Origin: an uncultured Eubacteriales bacterium
GTDB taxonomy: Bacteria > Bacillota > Clostridia > Lachnospirales > Lachnospiraceae
NCBI GenBank assembly: GCA_900542465.1
Contig: UQNS01000001.1
Location: forward strand, 124,001 to 188,000
Direction: 5' to 3'
Length of the DNA stretch: 64,000 nt
The notes under the pieces: model-generated
Database searches by the model: none
Seen by the model: only the letters and a program-made list of their open reading frames with translations
What the model was told of the DNA's origin: nothing
Made by a program: the position numbers and the translations under genes
Shown: piece by piece, positions 26,855-35,663 of the stretch
Layout: each line of letters opens with the position of its first letter
How positions within the stretch are numbered: the first letter of the stretch is position 1

Positions 26855-28924
26855 ATGAATATAAAAGAATTAAAGGGCGTCGGCGATAAAAAGGCGGCGC
26901 TTTTTGAAAGGCTTTCCATATACGACACAGTAGATCTTCTGGAGTTTTATCCCAGAGACTATGAGGTATATGAAAGGCCTTTTTTAATTAAAGAATTAAA
27001 ACAGTCAGATACAGGCAGAGTGATCGCGATAGATGGAGTGGTGACTAAAAAGCCAGGTATCTACAGGGCAGGCAAATATTCAGTAGCTGCTATCCTTATA
27101 AGGGATATTGAAGGTCGCTTTTTAAAATGTAAATGGTTCAACATGCCATATATAGGGAAGAGTCTGCCCTTGGGCTCAAGGTATGTATTCAGAGGATATC
27201 TGGCGGTAAACAAAGGAGGAGAACTTTCTCTGGATCAGGCTAAGTTTTTCAGATCTGATGAATATGCGGAACTGGAAGGAAAGATGCTGCCTGTTTACCA
27301 TCTGACAAAAGGCCTTACTCAGAAAGCTGTCAGGTCTGCAGTGGAACAGGCTTTTGACGGTGAAAAGGAACAGAAAAAAGATTTTATGCCTGCGCACATA
27401 AGGGAAAAAGCGGGATTAACGGATCTGTATTCAGCTATTAAAAATATTCATTTTCCGGAGAGTATGGATAAAGTTAAGGAAGCGGTCAAGAGACTTACAT
27501 TTGATGAGTTTTTCCTGTTTTCTATGTCCGTGCTTCTGAGGAAGAATGATAATGTAAATCTCAAGACCAGATTTAGATATGGAGAGCATCCGGCCATATC
27601 CGAACTTAAGGAAAGACTTAAGTTTAAGCTGACAGACGCTCAGAATAAAGCATGGAATGATATGATAAAAGATATGGAGTCCGCAGCGCCAATGAATCGA
27701 CTGCTTCAGGGAGATGTAGGTTCGGGCAAGACGATAGTTGCAATACTGGCTTTATTCAATACGGTCCTCAATGGATATCAGGCTGCATTAATGGCGCCGA
27801 CAGAGGTTTTAGCCATTCAGGAATATAATGAGATAGCAGGCCTTATCGATGAGCATGGACTTGATATAAGAGCCGGATTGCTTACTGGATCAGTTAAAGC
27901 CAGGGAGAAAAAAGAATTATATGAGGCCCTAGAAAAAGGCGAGATCGATATAATAGTGGGAACACATGCAGTGATCCAGGAAAAAGTGAAATTTAAAGAT
28001 CTTGGTTTAGTCATAACCGATGAGCAGCACAGATTCGGCGTCGGTCAGCGTAAAGCTCTAAAGGATAAGTCGGAAGATGATAATCCTAATATTCTTGTAA
28101 TGAGTGCAACTCCAATTCCAAGGACACTGGCTTGGATACTTTACGGAGACCTTGACATCTCGGTTATGGACCAGCTGCCTGCAGGGCGTAAGTCGATAAA
28201 AAATGCAGTGGTCGATTCAAGCTACAGGCCTAATGCCTATAATTTCATCCGCAGCAAGGTAGCTGCAGGAAATCAGGCATATGTGATATGTCCCATGGTA
28301 GAATCCAGTGAAGAGATCAAGATAGAAAATGTAACGGATTATGCGGCATCTCTGGCAAAAGAACTGGGTAAAGATATAAAAGTAGGCATGCTTCATGGAA
28401 AGCTGAAGGCAGAAGAAAAAAGAGACATTATTGATAAATTCCTTAAAAATGAGATCAATGTCCTTGTTTCTACAACGGTGGTGGAGGTAGGAGTAAATGT
28501 ACCCAATGCGACCGTTATGATGATAGAAAATGCGGAAAGATTCGGGCTGTCTCAATTACATCAGCTCAGAGGGCGTGTAGGACGGGGCAGAGAAGAATCT
28601 TATTGTCTGTTTGTTTCAGATTCGGGATCCGAGGCTGCCAAAAAGCGCCTGGATATTATTTCAGGAACAAATGATGGCTTCATTATTGCTGAAAAAGACC
28701 TTGAACTCAGGGGACCGGGAGACTTTTTCGGAGCCAGGCAGTCGGGAGATATGGAATTCAGCATGGCAGATCCCGGCAGAGATATGAAGCTGCTTACTCA
28801 GTCTGTCAATATGGCAAAACAGCTGGTAAAAGAGGATCCGGACCTTGAGCTTGATGTAAACAGAAGGCTGCGCAAGAGACTGATAGATTATCAGGACAAG
28901 GGGATAGACAAGATCAATCTTTAA
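26855..28924 (+). CDS. recG: ATP-dependent DNA helicase RecG
   Basis: RecG is a branch-migrating helicase that regresses stalled forks and processes recombination intermediates. The N-terminal wedge/OB domain (LKGVGDKKAALFERLSI, then FYPRDYE) is followed by the helicase core: Walker A QGDVGSGKTIVA, motif Ia MAPTEVLAIQEY, the DEQH box ITDEQHRFGVGQR, MSATPIPRTLAW, and in the second lobe VEVGVNVPNATVMMIENAERFGLSQLHQLRGRVGRG. The C-terminal part contains ELRGPGDFFGARQSG. The length of 689 residues is normal. It starts five bases after fakA with a weak ribosome site inside the fakA stop region, so translation is probably coupled. Confidence 0.97.
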   Translation: MNIKELKGVGDKKAALFERLSIYDTVDLLEFYPRDYEVYERPFLIKELKQSDTGRVIAIDGVVTKKPGIYRAGKYSVAAILIRDIEGRFLKCKWFNMPYIGKSLPLGSRYVFRGYLAVNKGGELSLDQAKFFRSDEYAELEGKMLPVYHLTKGLTQKAVRSAVEQAFDGEKEQKKDFMPAHIREKAGLTDLYSAIKNIHFPESMDKVKEAVKRLTFDEFFLFSMSVLLRKNDNVNLKTRFRYGEHPAISELKERLKFKLTDAQNKAWNDMIKDMESAAPMNRLLQGDVGSGKTIVAILALFNTVLNGYQAALMAPTEVLAIQEYNEIAGLIDEHGLDIRAGLLTGSVKAREKKELYEALEKGEIDIIVGTHAVIQEKVKFKDLGLVITDEQHRFGVGQRKALKDKSEDDNPNILVMSATPIPRTLAWILYGDLDISVMDQLPAGRKSIKNAVVDSSYRPNAYNFIRSKVAAGNQAYVICPMVESSEEIKIENVTDYAASLAKELGKDIKVGMLHGKLKAEEKRDIIDKFLKNEINVLVSTTVVEVGVNVPNATVMMIENAERFGLSQLHQLRGRVGRGREESYCLFVSDSGSEAAKKRLDIISGTNDGFIIAEKDLELRGPGDFFGARQSGDMEFSMADPGRDMKLLTQSVNMAKQLVKEDPDLELDVNRRLRKRLIDYQDKGIDKINL

Positions 28925-28943
28925 GACAGAGGAGGATAAGGCT

Positions 28944-29186
28944 ATGAGAGAAATGGAGTTTACAATGTCACGTCCGGGACTGGTAGAAGTAGGCGACAGG
29001 GTAGAGGTGACCGAAGGAAAGCTGCCCGGAAGCTATTACTATACGATAGAACCTGCGGTAGCGATGTCCGGAAATTATCCTAAGCAGGAAAGGCTGATCT
29101 CAAGAGAGGGAACGGTAAAGGAAATAAAGGATACGAAACGAGGTTTTTTCGTAGTAGTCGTATTTGATGAAAAGGATGAAAAATAA
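28944..29186 (+). CDS. Small hypothetical protein (80 aa)
   Basis: I do not recognise this protein. It is 80 residues, has no membrane helix or signal peptide, and looks all-beta: GLVEVGDRVEVTEGKLPGSYYYT and EGTVKEIKDTKRGFFVVVVFDE alternate like an SH3/KOW-type barrel. It is supported as a gene by a good GGAGG site, matching codon use, a 19-base gap after recG, and a one-base TAATG overlap with dtd. The SH3-like fold is inferred from the strand pattern only. Confidence 0.75.
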   Translation: MREMEFTMSRPGLVEVGDRVEVTEGKLPGSYYYTIEPAVAMSGNYPKQERLISREGTVKEIKDTKRGFFVVVVFDEKDEK

Positions 29187-29629
29187 TGAGATTTGTAATA
29201 CAGAGAGTAACGGAGGCAAATGTAGCAGTTGAAGACACGGTGATCGGAAAGATCAGTAAAGGTTTCTGTGTTTTAATTGGTGTGGAGAATGATGACACCA
29301 TCAAGATCTGTGACAAAATGATCAGGAAGATGGTAGGATTAAGAATTTTCGAAGATGAAAACGGAAAAACTAATCTTGACCTGAAAACGGTCGGAGGAGA
29401 ACTGCTGCTTATTTCTCAGTTTACCTTGTATGCCGATTGTAAGAAAGGCAACAGACCGTCATTTATCAAAGCAGGTGCTCCTGATCATGCTGAAAGACTC
29501 TATGAATACATACTGGAAAAGTGTGCGCAGGAGATTCATGTTGAACGTGGTGAATTTGGAGCGGATATGAAGGTCTCACTCACAAATGACGGACCGTTTA
29601 CTATTATTTTGGATTCAGCGGAATTGTAA
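29186..29629 (+). CDS. dtd: D-aminoacyl-tRNA deacylase
   Basis: Dtd removes D-amino acids (and glycine from tRNA-Ala) wrongly attached to tRNA. The sequence starts MRFVIQRVTEANVAV and shows the two active-site signatures, LLISQFTLYADCKKGNRPSF (the SQFTL motif) and the cross-subunit LTNDGPFTIILDS (the normal NxGPxT motif). At 147 residues it is standard length. It overlaps the 80-residue gene upstream by one base and is followed by vanZ after eight bases. Confidence 0.97.
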   Translation: MRFVIQRVTEANVAVEDTVIGKISKGFCVLIGVENDDTIKICDKMIRKMVGLRIFEDENGKTNLDLKTVGGELLLISQFTLYADCKKGNRPSFIKAGAPDHAERLYEYILEKCAQEIHVERGEFGADMKVSLTNDGPFTIILDSAEL

Positions 29630-29637
29630 GGGGGATC

Positions 29638-30108
29638 ATGCTGTCAAATAAAAGAAGGATCGTATTTTTAATATTGTTGATCTTTTGGATGTCCCTGATC
29701 TTCTGGTTTTCATCGAGAACCGGGACGGTATCTACGGGAGATTCCGACACTGCAGGTTCAGCAGTGTTAAAGATTTTTATAAGAGATTATGACAGTCTGC
29801 CGACTGCAGAAAAAGTTCAAAGGCTGGAAACACTGACCTACCCGATAAGAAAGATATCTCATGGCGGAGAATATTTTATTCTGGGAATTTTGTTTATGGG
29901 ATTCCTCAGTACATTTTTTAAAAAAATGAAAAATGCCGTTATATGGGCCTGGATATTGGCAGCAGCCTATGCTGTTACAGATGAGATCCACCAGCTTTTT
30001 GTACCTGGACGATCAGGTCAGGCGCTTGATGTACTTATAGATTCGGCAGGGGCGATTGCAGGGATCCTGATAGTTTATGCCATAATAGTTAAATTGAGGA
30101 AAAGGTAA
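29638..30108 (+). CDS. VanZ family membrane protein
   Basis: VanZ-family proteins are small membrane proteins; the namesake gives low teicoplanin resistance, but most members have no known activity. The sequence has four hydrophobic segments: residues 7-25 (LILLIFWMSLIFWFSS), about 75-92, 100-115 and 133-150. It contains the family motifs FSSRTG, SHGGEYFILGIL and AVTDEIHQLFVPGRSGQALDVLIDSAGA. The length of 156 residues is normal. A GGGGG site precedes the ATG, and folA follows after four bases. Nothing nearby suggests glycopeptide resistance. Confidence 0.92.
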   Translation: MLSNKRRIVFLILLIFWMSLIFWFSSRTGTVSTGDSDTAGSAVLKIFIRDYDSLPTAEKVQRLETLTYPIRKISHGGEYFILGILFMGFLSTFFKKMKNAVIWAWILAAAYAVTDEIHQLFVPGRSGQALDVLIDSAGAIAGILIVYAIIVKLRKR

Positions 30109-30112
30109 GAAT

Positions 30113-30601
30113 ATGATCGGATTGATAGCCGCATTTGCAAAAGGAAGAGTTATAGGAAGCAGGGGGCGTATTCCATGGAATATACCAGGAGAGCAGACAA
30201 GATTCAGAAAATTGACCACCGGAAATATTATCATTATGGGGCGAATATCTTATGAAGAAATAGGGTACCCCCTTCCGGGAAGGATCACGATAGTGGTATC
30301 AACAAGCAAAAGCTTTAGTGCGGAAAATTGTTATACTGTTAATAATATCGATGAAGCTTTGGCATTAGCTGAAAAGATAGCACCGGAGAAAGATATCTAT
30401 TTTTCGGGCGGAGAACAGATATATAAAAAGGCTATGGACATCGTGGATAAAATGTATATAACGGAAATCGATCTTGACGTTGAAGGAGATACTTTTTTCC
30501 CTGAGTTCATGGCAGAAGAGTGGGAGGCTGATATCGTAGCGGAGATAAATGGTGACGTATCCTACAGATACATCACTTATACGAGAAAGGATAAAAAATA
30601 A
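30113..30601 (+). CDS. folA: Dihydrofolate reductase
   Basis: This reduces dihydrofolate to tetrahydrofolate with NADPH. It begins MIGLIAAFAKGRVIGSRGRIPWNIPGEQTRFRKLT, containing the substrate-binding W-x-IP-x-E segment, though the usual Asp at the active site of this helix is Glu or Gly depending on alignment. It continues with IIMGRISYEEIGYPLPGRITIVVS, SGGEQIYKKAM and YITEIDLDVEGDTFFPEF. The length of 162 residues is standard. It ends the recG-dtd-vanZ run and is stopped by a shared terminator facing the carboxypeptidase gene. No thyA is visible nearby. Confidence 0.95.
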   Translation: MIGLIAAFAKGRVIGSRGRIPWNIPGEQTRFRKLTTGNIIIMGRISYEEIGYPLPGRITIVVSTSKSFSAENCYTVNNIDEALALAEKIAPEKDIYFSGGEQIYKKAMDIVDKMYITEIDLDVEGDTFFPEFMAEEWEADIVAEINGDVSYRYITYTRKDKK

Positions 30602-30616
30602 TTACTGCCGGATCAT

Positions 30617-30659
30617 AAAAAACTGCTGTAAGCAAGTATATGCTCACAGCAGTTTTTTA
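30617..30659. terminator. Bidirectional terminator folA / carboxypeptidase
   Basis: AAAACTGCTGTAAGCA pairs with TGCTCACAGCAGTTTT (one internal mismatch) around AGTATA, with A-runs on the left and T-runs on the right, so it can work in both directions. Confidence 0.9.
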
Positions 30660-30674
30660 TTTTGTAATGTTTAA

Positions 30675-32291
30675 TTATGTCCTTTTTCGTCTCTCACGTT
30701 TTTTCCTCATTTCCTCTTCATGAGCTTCACGTTTTTTCCTGGCTGAAATTATCAGAAACGCAATAAGGCCTATAATACCGATCGTGATAAGTATCCTAAG
30801 GTCGACAGGCAGCGCCTTATGGACTTTATAGTGTACTCCTCCTGTATCAGCCTTTTCGAGAGGAAGCAGGCTGCTGAGTCCGGAGATCGAATCGGAGGTC
30901 GTATAGGCAAGAGAAGCGGTACCAACAGTGTGCGTTCCGTATGTGAATAAGACCGGAATATTAACGCCCGTTGAAGAAACAGCTCTTGTGTGTTTCTCAT
31001 CTCTGGAGATCTTTACATCACTCAAGTCAGCATTATTAGGCAGAGTAACGAAAGATGCATCAAATGTTCTTGATAATCCGTTCGAAGTAAATCTTGGAGG
31101 ATTAAGGTAGGAATCTGCGGAATAAGGAGATGTTATAGTCGATCTTGAAAGTGAGACCTTGCTGAAATTTTTATAGCCCCAGGTAAAAAGCTTTTCGGCA
31201 TCCGCAAACCGGTCATCTTCCGTGGAGTCAAAGCAGACTGCTATAAGCCTGTTTCCGTCTTTTTCGGCATAAGAGACATAAGTATATCCGCCTTCAGGAA
31301 GATAGCCCGTTTTTCCGCCAACACAGTAGGTGTATCCATACATTAATCCGGGAAGCAGTTTATTTCGGTTGGTAAAGCTGCGAGGTTCATTTGTCAGGTT
31401 GGTTGCCGGAATAGTATATGTTTCTCTGGAATCTATCTGTAAAAATGTTGGATTATTGAAACAAGTCCTTGCTATAAGCGCCATGTCATAAGGAGTTGAA
31501 TAATGATTGGCGTTATAGAGTCCGCTTGCATTTGTAAAATGAGTATCCAGAGCACCGGCTTTCTTTGCTTCATCATTCATTTTTTCAACAAATGCATCCA
31601 GAGAGCCTGATACATGTTCGGCAAGGCCGTAGGCTATCTCATTGGCTGAATAAAGCAGGAGTCCGGACAGAGCCTGTTCTACAGAAAGTTTCTCTCCCTC
31701 CTTCATTCCAAGACTGGCGTCACCATCCTCAACGGAATCAGCAGCTTTTTTTGAAAATGTTACTGTCTCGGAAAGAGCTGTATTTCTGACAACTAAAAGG
31801 CCGGTAAGTATCTTGGTAGTTGATGCAGGATAATTACGTTTGTAGGCATCTTTTTCATAAAGGATAGCTCCCGTATCAGCATCCATAAGTATAGCTTGTT
31901 TTGAAACTAATGCGGGAGCTTCGGGCCATTCTACATCGGCAAGTGCGGCAGATCCGCCGGTATTGGAATTGTTGTTAGAGCTGGCGGCAGCAGAAGAAGG
32001 CGCAGGAGTGGTATCAGCAGCTGTTGACGAAGAAGTCTCAGCCGACGGCACAGTTTCGGAAGATCTGGTCCCACTGGCAGGACTTGTGGTCTCTGACTTA
32101 TTCTTATCAGTGTAGTTATAAGTTGCTCTTGTTTCTCTCTGGTCGTCATCAGGATCATAGAGCTTATATTGTGTAGGGGTATAATTTTCCGCAAAGACCT
32201 TATCAAAGCTTAAAACTGACATAGTAAGAGCGGAAGATAAGGCAATAATACCTGCAAAAAATCTTTTTAAGTTATTTCTTTTATTGTGCAT
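30675..32291 (-). CDS. D-alanyl-D-alanine carboxypeptidase (PBP5/DacA type)
   Basis: This class C low-molecular-weight PBP removes the terminal D-Ala from peptidoglycan stem peptides outside the cell. From the ATG at 32291 the 538 residues show a signal peptide ending near VFA34 and a long Ser/Thr/Ala-rich linker (65-118). The catalytic domain follows, with Ser157-Thr-Thr-Lys160, Ser215-Ala-Asn217 and Lys327-Thr-Gly329. After that come a PBP5 C-terminal beta domain and a membrane helix with a very basic tail (RKKREAHEEEMRKKRERRKR). The upstream extension of the frame lacks a ribosome site. The anchor is a full transmembrane helix, not the amphipathic tail of E. coli PBP5. Own promoter at 32341-32369. 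Confidence 0.93.
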   Translation of the reverse strand: MHNKRNNLKRFFAGIIALSSALTMSVLSFDKVFAENYTPTQYKLYDPDDDQRETRATYNYTDKNKSETTSPASGTRSSETVPSAETSSSTAADTTPAPSSAAASSNNNSNTGGSAALADVEWPEAPALVSKQAILMDADTGAILYEKDAYKRNYPASTTKILTGLLVVRNTALSETVTFSKKAADSVEDGDASLGMKEGEKLSVEQALSGLLLYSANEIAYGLAEHVSGSLDAFVEKMNDEAKKAGALDTHFTNASGLYNANHYSTPYDMALIARTCFNNPTFLQIDSRETYTIPATNLTNEPRSFTNRNKLLPGLMYGYTYCVGGKTGYLPEGGYTYVSYAEKDGNRLIAVCFDSTEDDRFADAEKLFTWGYKNFSKVSLSRSTITSPYSADSYLNPPRFTSNGLSRTFDASFVTLPNNADLSDVKISRDEKHTRAVSSTGVNIPVLFTYGTHTVGTASLAYTTSDSISGLSSLLPLEKADTGGVHYKVHKALPVDLRILITIGIIGLIAFLIISARKKREAHEEEMRKKRERRKRT

Positions 32292-32340
32292 ATGAATTAC
32301 TTCCCATTTTAGCTTAATACTGAATGTAAAACTGAAGTTT

Positions 32341-32369
32341 AGTATATCGCACATTTGACATTTAGTAAA
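32341..32369 (-). promoter_or_regulatory. Promoter for the carboxypeptidase gene
   Basis: On the minus strand TTTACT (32369-32364), 17 bases, then TATACT (32346-32341). It is divergent from, and just outside, the trmB promoter. Confidence 0.6.
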
Positions 32370-32379
32370 TGTAAGAAAG

Positions 32380-32408
32380 TTGCTTTTTTAAAGGCTTTAG
32401 GCTATAAT
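32380..32408 (+). promoter_or_regulatory. Promoter for trmB
   Basis: TTGCTT (32380-32385), 17 bases, then perfect TATAAT (32403-32408), 50 bases before the trmB start codon. Confidence 0.75.
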
Positions 32409-32458
32409 CGGTCAGATATTTTCATTTGAAAAATTTTAGATTTTAGACAGGAAGAGAT

Positions 32459-33109
32459 ATGAGATTAAGAAATATACCGGGTGCAAGAGAGAAAATGATC
32501 GAAAGTGAGTATGTTTTCACAGAAGATATGCTTAAGAAGGAAAAATGGAAAAGCAATGTATTTAAAAATGAAAATCCTCTGCATATAGAGATAGGATCCG
32601 GAAAAGGAAGATTTATAACGACTCTTGCCGGACTTAATCCTGATATTAATTATCTCGGAATTGAAAAGTATTCATCTGTTCTGCTTAAACTTTTAAAAAA
32701 ACAGGAAGAACTAGACCTGCCTAATTTAAGGCTTATAAGAATGGATGCGACAGATATAACTGATGCATTTGGACAGGGAGAAGTAGACATGATATATCTT
32801 AACTTCTCGGACCCATGGCCTAAGGACCGTCATGCAAAAAGAAGGCTTACTTCCGACAGATTTTTATCTGCATATGAAAAAATATTAAGACCGGGAGGTA
32901 TAGTCGAGTTTAAGACGGACAACAGGGACCTTTTTGATTTTTCCGCTGAGTCAGTAAATGACCAGCCGGGATGGGAGCTTCTGTACCTTACTCATGATCT
33001 TTATGCAGATGAAGATCATATGATGAAAAATGTTCCTACTGAATATGAACTTAAATTCACTGCAGCCGGCAACAAAATAAACAAGCTTATTGCCAGGCTG
33101 ACTGATTGA
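32459..33109 (+). CDS. trmB: tRNA (guanine-N7-)-methyltransferase
   Basis: TrmB methylates G46 of tRNA using SAM. It shows HIEIGSGKGRFITTLAG (SAM-binding motif I), NYLGIEKYSSVLLK, and YLNFSDPWPKDRHAKRRLTSDRFL, the family's FpDPWpK-type signature. The C-terminus has TEYELKF and INKLIARL. The length of 216 residues is normal. AGGAAGAG precedes the ATG. The gene's stop overlaps the -35 box of the trp operon promoter, so the two units abut directly without a separate terminator. Confidence 0.96.
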   Translation: MRLRNIPGAREKMIESEYVFTEDMLKKEKWKSNVFKNENPLHIEIGSGKGRFITTLAGLNPDINYLGIEKYSSVLLKLLKKQEELDLPNLRLIRMDATDITDAFGQGEVDMIYLNFSDPWPKDRHAKRRLTSDRFLSAYEKILRPGGIVEFKTDNRDLFDFSAESVNDQPGWELLYLTHDLYADEDHMMKNVPTEYELKFTAAGNKINKLIARLTD

Positions 33110-33134
33110 CATTATTTTTTCATAGTGTTAATAT
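33106..33134 (+). promoter_or_regulatory. Promoter of the trp operon
   Basis: Consensus TTGACA (33106-33111), 17 bases, then TAATAT (33129-33134). The -35 box overlaps the trmB stop codon. Transcription would start near 33141, just before the T-box leader. Confidence 0.85.
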
Positions 33135-33140
33135 ACATAA

Positions 33141-33480
33141 AAATTAAATACTAAACCCAAACCGTTGATACGGAGATAAAAATAGGAAATGCACATACAG
33201 AGAGCCCGGGGAGGTGAGAGCCGGGTTGGGACGCAGCTTATTAAATGGACCGTTGAGGGCGTGATGAAAGAAAGTATTCAGGCTTAATTTAATACTTTTT
33301 AGTATCTCACGACGTGTTGTGAGCGTTAATCACAAGGCTTATAAATGATCTTTTATCAGAGTAGGCCGTAAGTGTACTTTTAAGAAGTGAATCAGGGTGG
33401 CACCGCGGGTTATTTTAATATTCTTTAAAATTCCGTCCTTGACAAAAGCTAGATTTTTGTCGGGATGGAATTTTTTTTTA
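33141..33480 (+). promoter_or_regulatory. T-box riboswitch sensing tRNA-Trp
   Basis: The leader has the T-box layout. Stem I contains AGAGAGCC and the GGTGAGAGCC loop region (33200-33230), then a specifier region TTAAATGGACC in which TGG (33246-33248) reads as a Trp codon. Helical spacer elements follow. The T-box proper, AGGGTGGCACCGCGGG, lies at 33394-33409. The terminator follows at 33427-33480: AAATTCCGTCC with GACAAAA pairs with TTTTTGTC and GGATGGAATTT, and nine Ts come after. The antiterminator would use the CCGTCC segment that also forms the terminator. Uncharged tRNA-Trp would therefore allow readthrough into trpE. Confidence 0.95.
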
Positions 33481-33536
33481 TCCTCAAAGATCTTATAGGT
33501 TTTCCCGTTTAAGTTTAAGAAAGGTAGGTCGTATCA

Positions 33537-35084
33537 ATGAATGAGAGCCTTAATAAATTATTTCCAGGTCAGGTCTTTCCGGAATTAAAGGAAGCAGAGG
33601 AGATCGCAGCAACAAATGAATACAAGAGGCTCACTCTCTGCATGGAGGTCTTATCTGACGGATATACACCGGTAGAAGTCGTAAGAATAGCAAGAAAAAA
33701 AGCAAAGCATGTTTTTCTGCTGGAATCTGCATCAGATTCACTTGAATGGGGAAGATATTCATTTATAGGATATGAACCAAGCATGGAGATAATGTGCATA
33801 AATAATGAGGTCACGATATCAGTACTGGAAGGTGAGGATAAGACAGATACAGTAACAAAGAAGACTCTACATCCGGGCGATGAAATAAGAGAGATCCTGA
33901 AAAAGTATAAGTCCCCTAAGATCGAGGGACAGCCTCCTTTTACAGGAGGTCTGGTGGGATACTTTTCATATGATTATATAAAATACGCTGAACCATCCAT
34001 TGAAAGAAGGATAAAAAAGGGAGAAGGATTCCGTGACCTTGACCTTATGGCTTTTGACTCACTCATTGCATTTGACTCAGGAAAACAGAAGATTGATCTT
34101 ATAACCGGAATGGATATAAGCAGAATGGGTGAGAAAGATTTCAGTATAGAGGAAGAGTATAAAAAGAGCGTGGATAAGCTGAAAGAAATGGCTGCGCTTC
34201 TAGCGGAAAATGAAAAAGGAGACTTTCCGGAGCTAAGACTTGAAAGTGAACTGGAACCGGAATTTTCCAAGGACGAATTTGAAGATATGGTCAATAAGGC
34301 TAAGAACTATATAAAAGAGGGAGATATATTCCAGGTAGTCTTGTCCAATCCGGTTACAGCCAGAGCAAATGGATCCCTGTTTGACACATACAGGATATTA
34401 AGGACTCAGAATCCATCCCCCTATATGTTCTACTTTGCAAGTGATGATGTAGAGATCGCAGGTGCTTCACCTGAAACGCTCGTGAAGCTGAAGGACGGAT
34501 ATGTTCACACTTTCCCGCTTGCGGGTACAAGACCGATAGGGAAGACCAGAGAAGAGGATGAAAGACTGGAAAAGGAACTTCTTTCCGACGAAAAGGAAAG
34601 AGCAGAACACAACATGCTCGTAGATCTCGGAAGAAATGATCTTGGAAGGATCTCAATACCCGGAAGCGTGGAAGTTAGTAAATACATGGCTATTGAGAGA
34701 TTTTCTCAGGTCATGCATATAGGTTCTACGGTTGTGGGAAAACTCAGTCCGGATAAGGATGCCATCGATGCTATAGATTCAGTCCTTCCGGCAGGAACGC
34801 TTTCAGGAGCACCGAAGATAAGAGCCTGTGAGATCATTGAGGAACTTGAAGATATGAAGAGAGGGATCTACGGCGGAGCTATCGGTTATATAGATTTCAC
34901 GGGAAATCTGGATACCTGCATAGGAATAAGGCTTGTTTACAAAAAGGACGGAAAAATATGTGTAAGAAGCGGAGCCGGTATAGTATATGACTCTGTACCT
35001 GAAAATGAATACAGAGAATGCATCAATAAAGCCAGGGCAGTAGTAAAGGCTATAGAAGCCAGTCAGGGAAAGGAGAGCAGATAA
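33537..35084 (+). CDS. trpE: Anthranilate synthase component I
   Basis: TrpE converts chorismate to anthranilate, using ammonia delivered by TrpG, as the first step to tryptophan. The N-terminal domain contains FLLESASDSLEWGRYSFIGYEP, the LLES segment of the usual tryptophan feedback site. The chorismate-binding domain contains VVLSNPVTARANG, NPSPYMFYFASDDVEIAGASPETLVKL, PLAGTRPIGKTREEDERLE, AEHNMLVDLGRNDLGRI and PAGTLSGAPKIRACEIIEELE. The length of 515 residues is normal. AAAGGTAGG precedes the ATG, just after the T-box terminator. It is the first gene of a complete trpEGDCFBA operon. Confidence 0.97.
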   Translation: MNESLNKLFPGQVFPELKEAEEIAATNEYKRLTLCMEVLSDGYTPVEVVRIARKKAKHVFLLESASDSLEWGRYSFIGYEPSMEIMCINNEVTISVLEGEDKTDTVTKKTLHPGDEIREILKKYKSPKIEGQPPFTGGLVGYFSYDYIKYAEPSIERRIKKGEGFRDLDLMAFDSLIAFDSGKQKIDLITGMDISRMGEKDFSIEEEYKKSVDKLKEMAALLAENEKGDFPELRLESELEPEFSKDEFEDMVNKAKNYIKEGDIFQVVLSNPVTARANGSLFDTYRILRTQNPSPYMFYFASDDVEIAGASPETLVKLKDGYVHTFPLAGTRPIGKTREEDERLEKELLSDEKERAEHNMLVDLGRNDLGRISIPGSVEVSKYMAIERFSQVMHIGSTVVGKLSPDKDAIDAIDSVLPAGTLSGAPKIRACEIIEELEDMKRGIYGGAIGYIDFTGNLDTCIGIRLVYKKDGKICVRSGAGIVYDSVPENEYRECINKARAVVKAIEASQGKESR

Positions 35085-35660
35085 ATGATATTACTTATTG
35101 ATAATTATGATAGTTTTGCTTATAACCTGTACCAGTTGGCAGCAGGGATCAGACCGGATGTCGGGGTCATTAGAAATGACATGATATCACTGGATGAGAT
35201 AGAAAAACTGGATCCGGATGCGATCATTCTTTCTCCGGGACCGGGGAGGCCTGCAGATGCGGGGATATGCGAATCTCTTATTAAAAAGTTTACAGGCAGG
35301 ATCCCCATACTTGGAGTATGTCTTGGACATCAGGCGATATGCGAAGCCATGGGAGGGAAAATTACATATGCAAAAGAACTTATGCATGGCAAGCAGTCAA
35401 AGGTCAGAAAACTAAGAGAAAGTAAGATATTCAGAGGGATAGATAATGATTTCTATGCGGCAAGGTACCATTCTCTGGCGGCAGAGGAGGCAAGCCTTCC
35501 TAAAGAACTCGTGCCTGTAGCAGCGGCAGATGACGGTGAGATAATGGCGGTCGAACATGTATCTCACGATACCATAGGTCTGCAGTTCCATCCGGAGTCT
35601 ATAATGACACCGGACGGCAGGAAGATGATGGAGAATTTTTTCAGCCTTACAGGAGGTTAA
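35085..35660 (+). CDS. trpG: Anthranilate synthase component II (glutamine amidotransferase)
   Basis: TrpG releases ammonia from glutamine for TrpE. It is a class I amidotransferase with the nucleophile Cys79 in ILGVCLGHQAI and the His-Glu pair in GLQFHPESIMT near residue 170. It also has LIDNYDSFAYNLYQ at the start and LSPGPGRPADAGIC. At 191 residues it is a free-standing domain, not fused to TrpD as in some bacteria. The ATG follows the trpE stop codon directly. Confidence 0.97.
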   Translation: MILLIDNYDSFAYNLYQLAAGIRPDVGVIRNDMISLDEIEKLDPDAIILSPGPGRPADAGICESLIKKFTGRIPILGVCLGHQAICEAMGGKITYAKELMHGKQSKVRKLRESKIFRGIDNDFYAARYHSLAAEEASLPKELVPVAAADDGEIMAVEHVSHDTIGLQFHPESIMTPDGRKMMENFFSLTGG

Positions 35661-35663
35661 GCA

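Noticed and set aside
29638..30108. VanZ as part of a glycopeptide-resistance cassette
   Set aside because: No vanA/H/X/Y/R/S-type genes are present; the neighbours are housekeeping genes.
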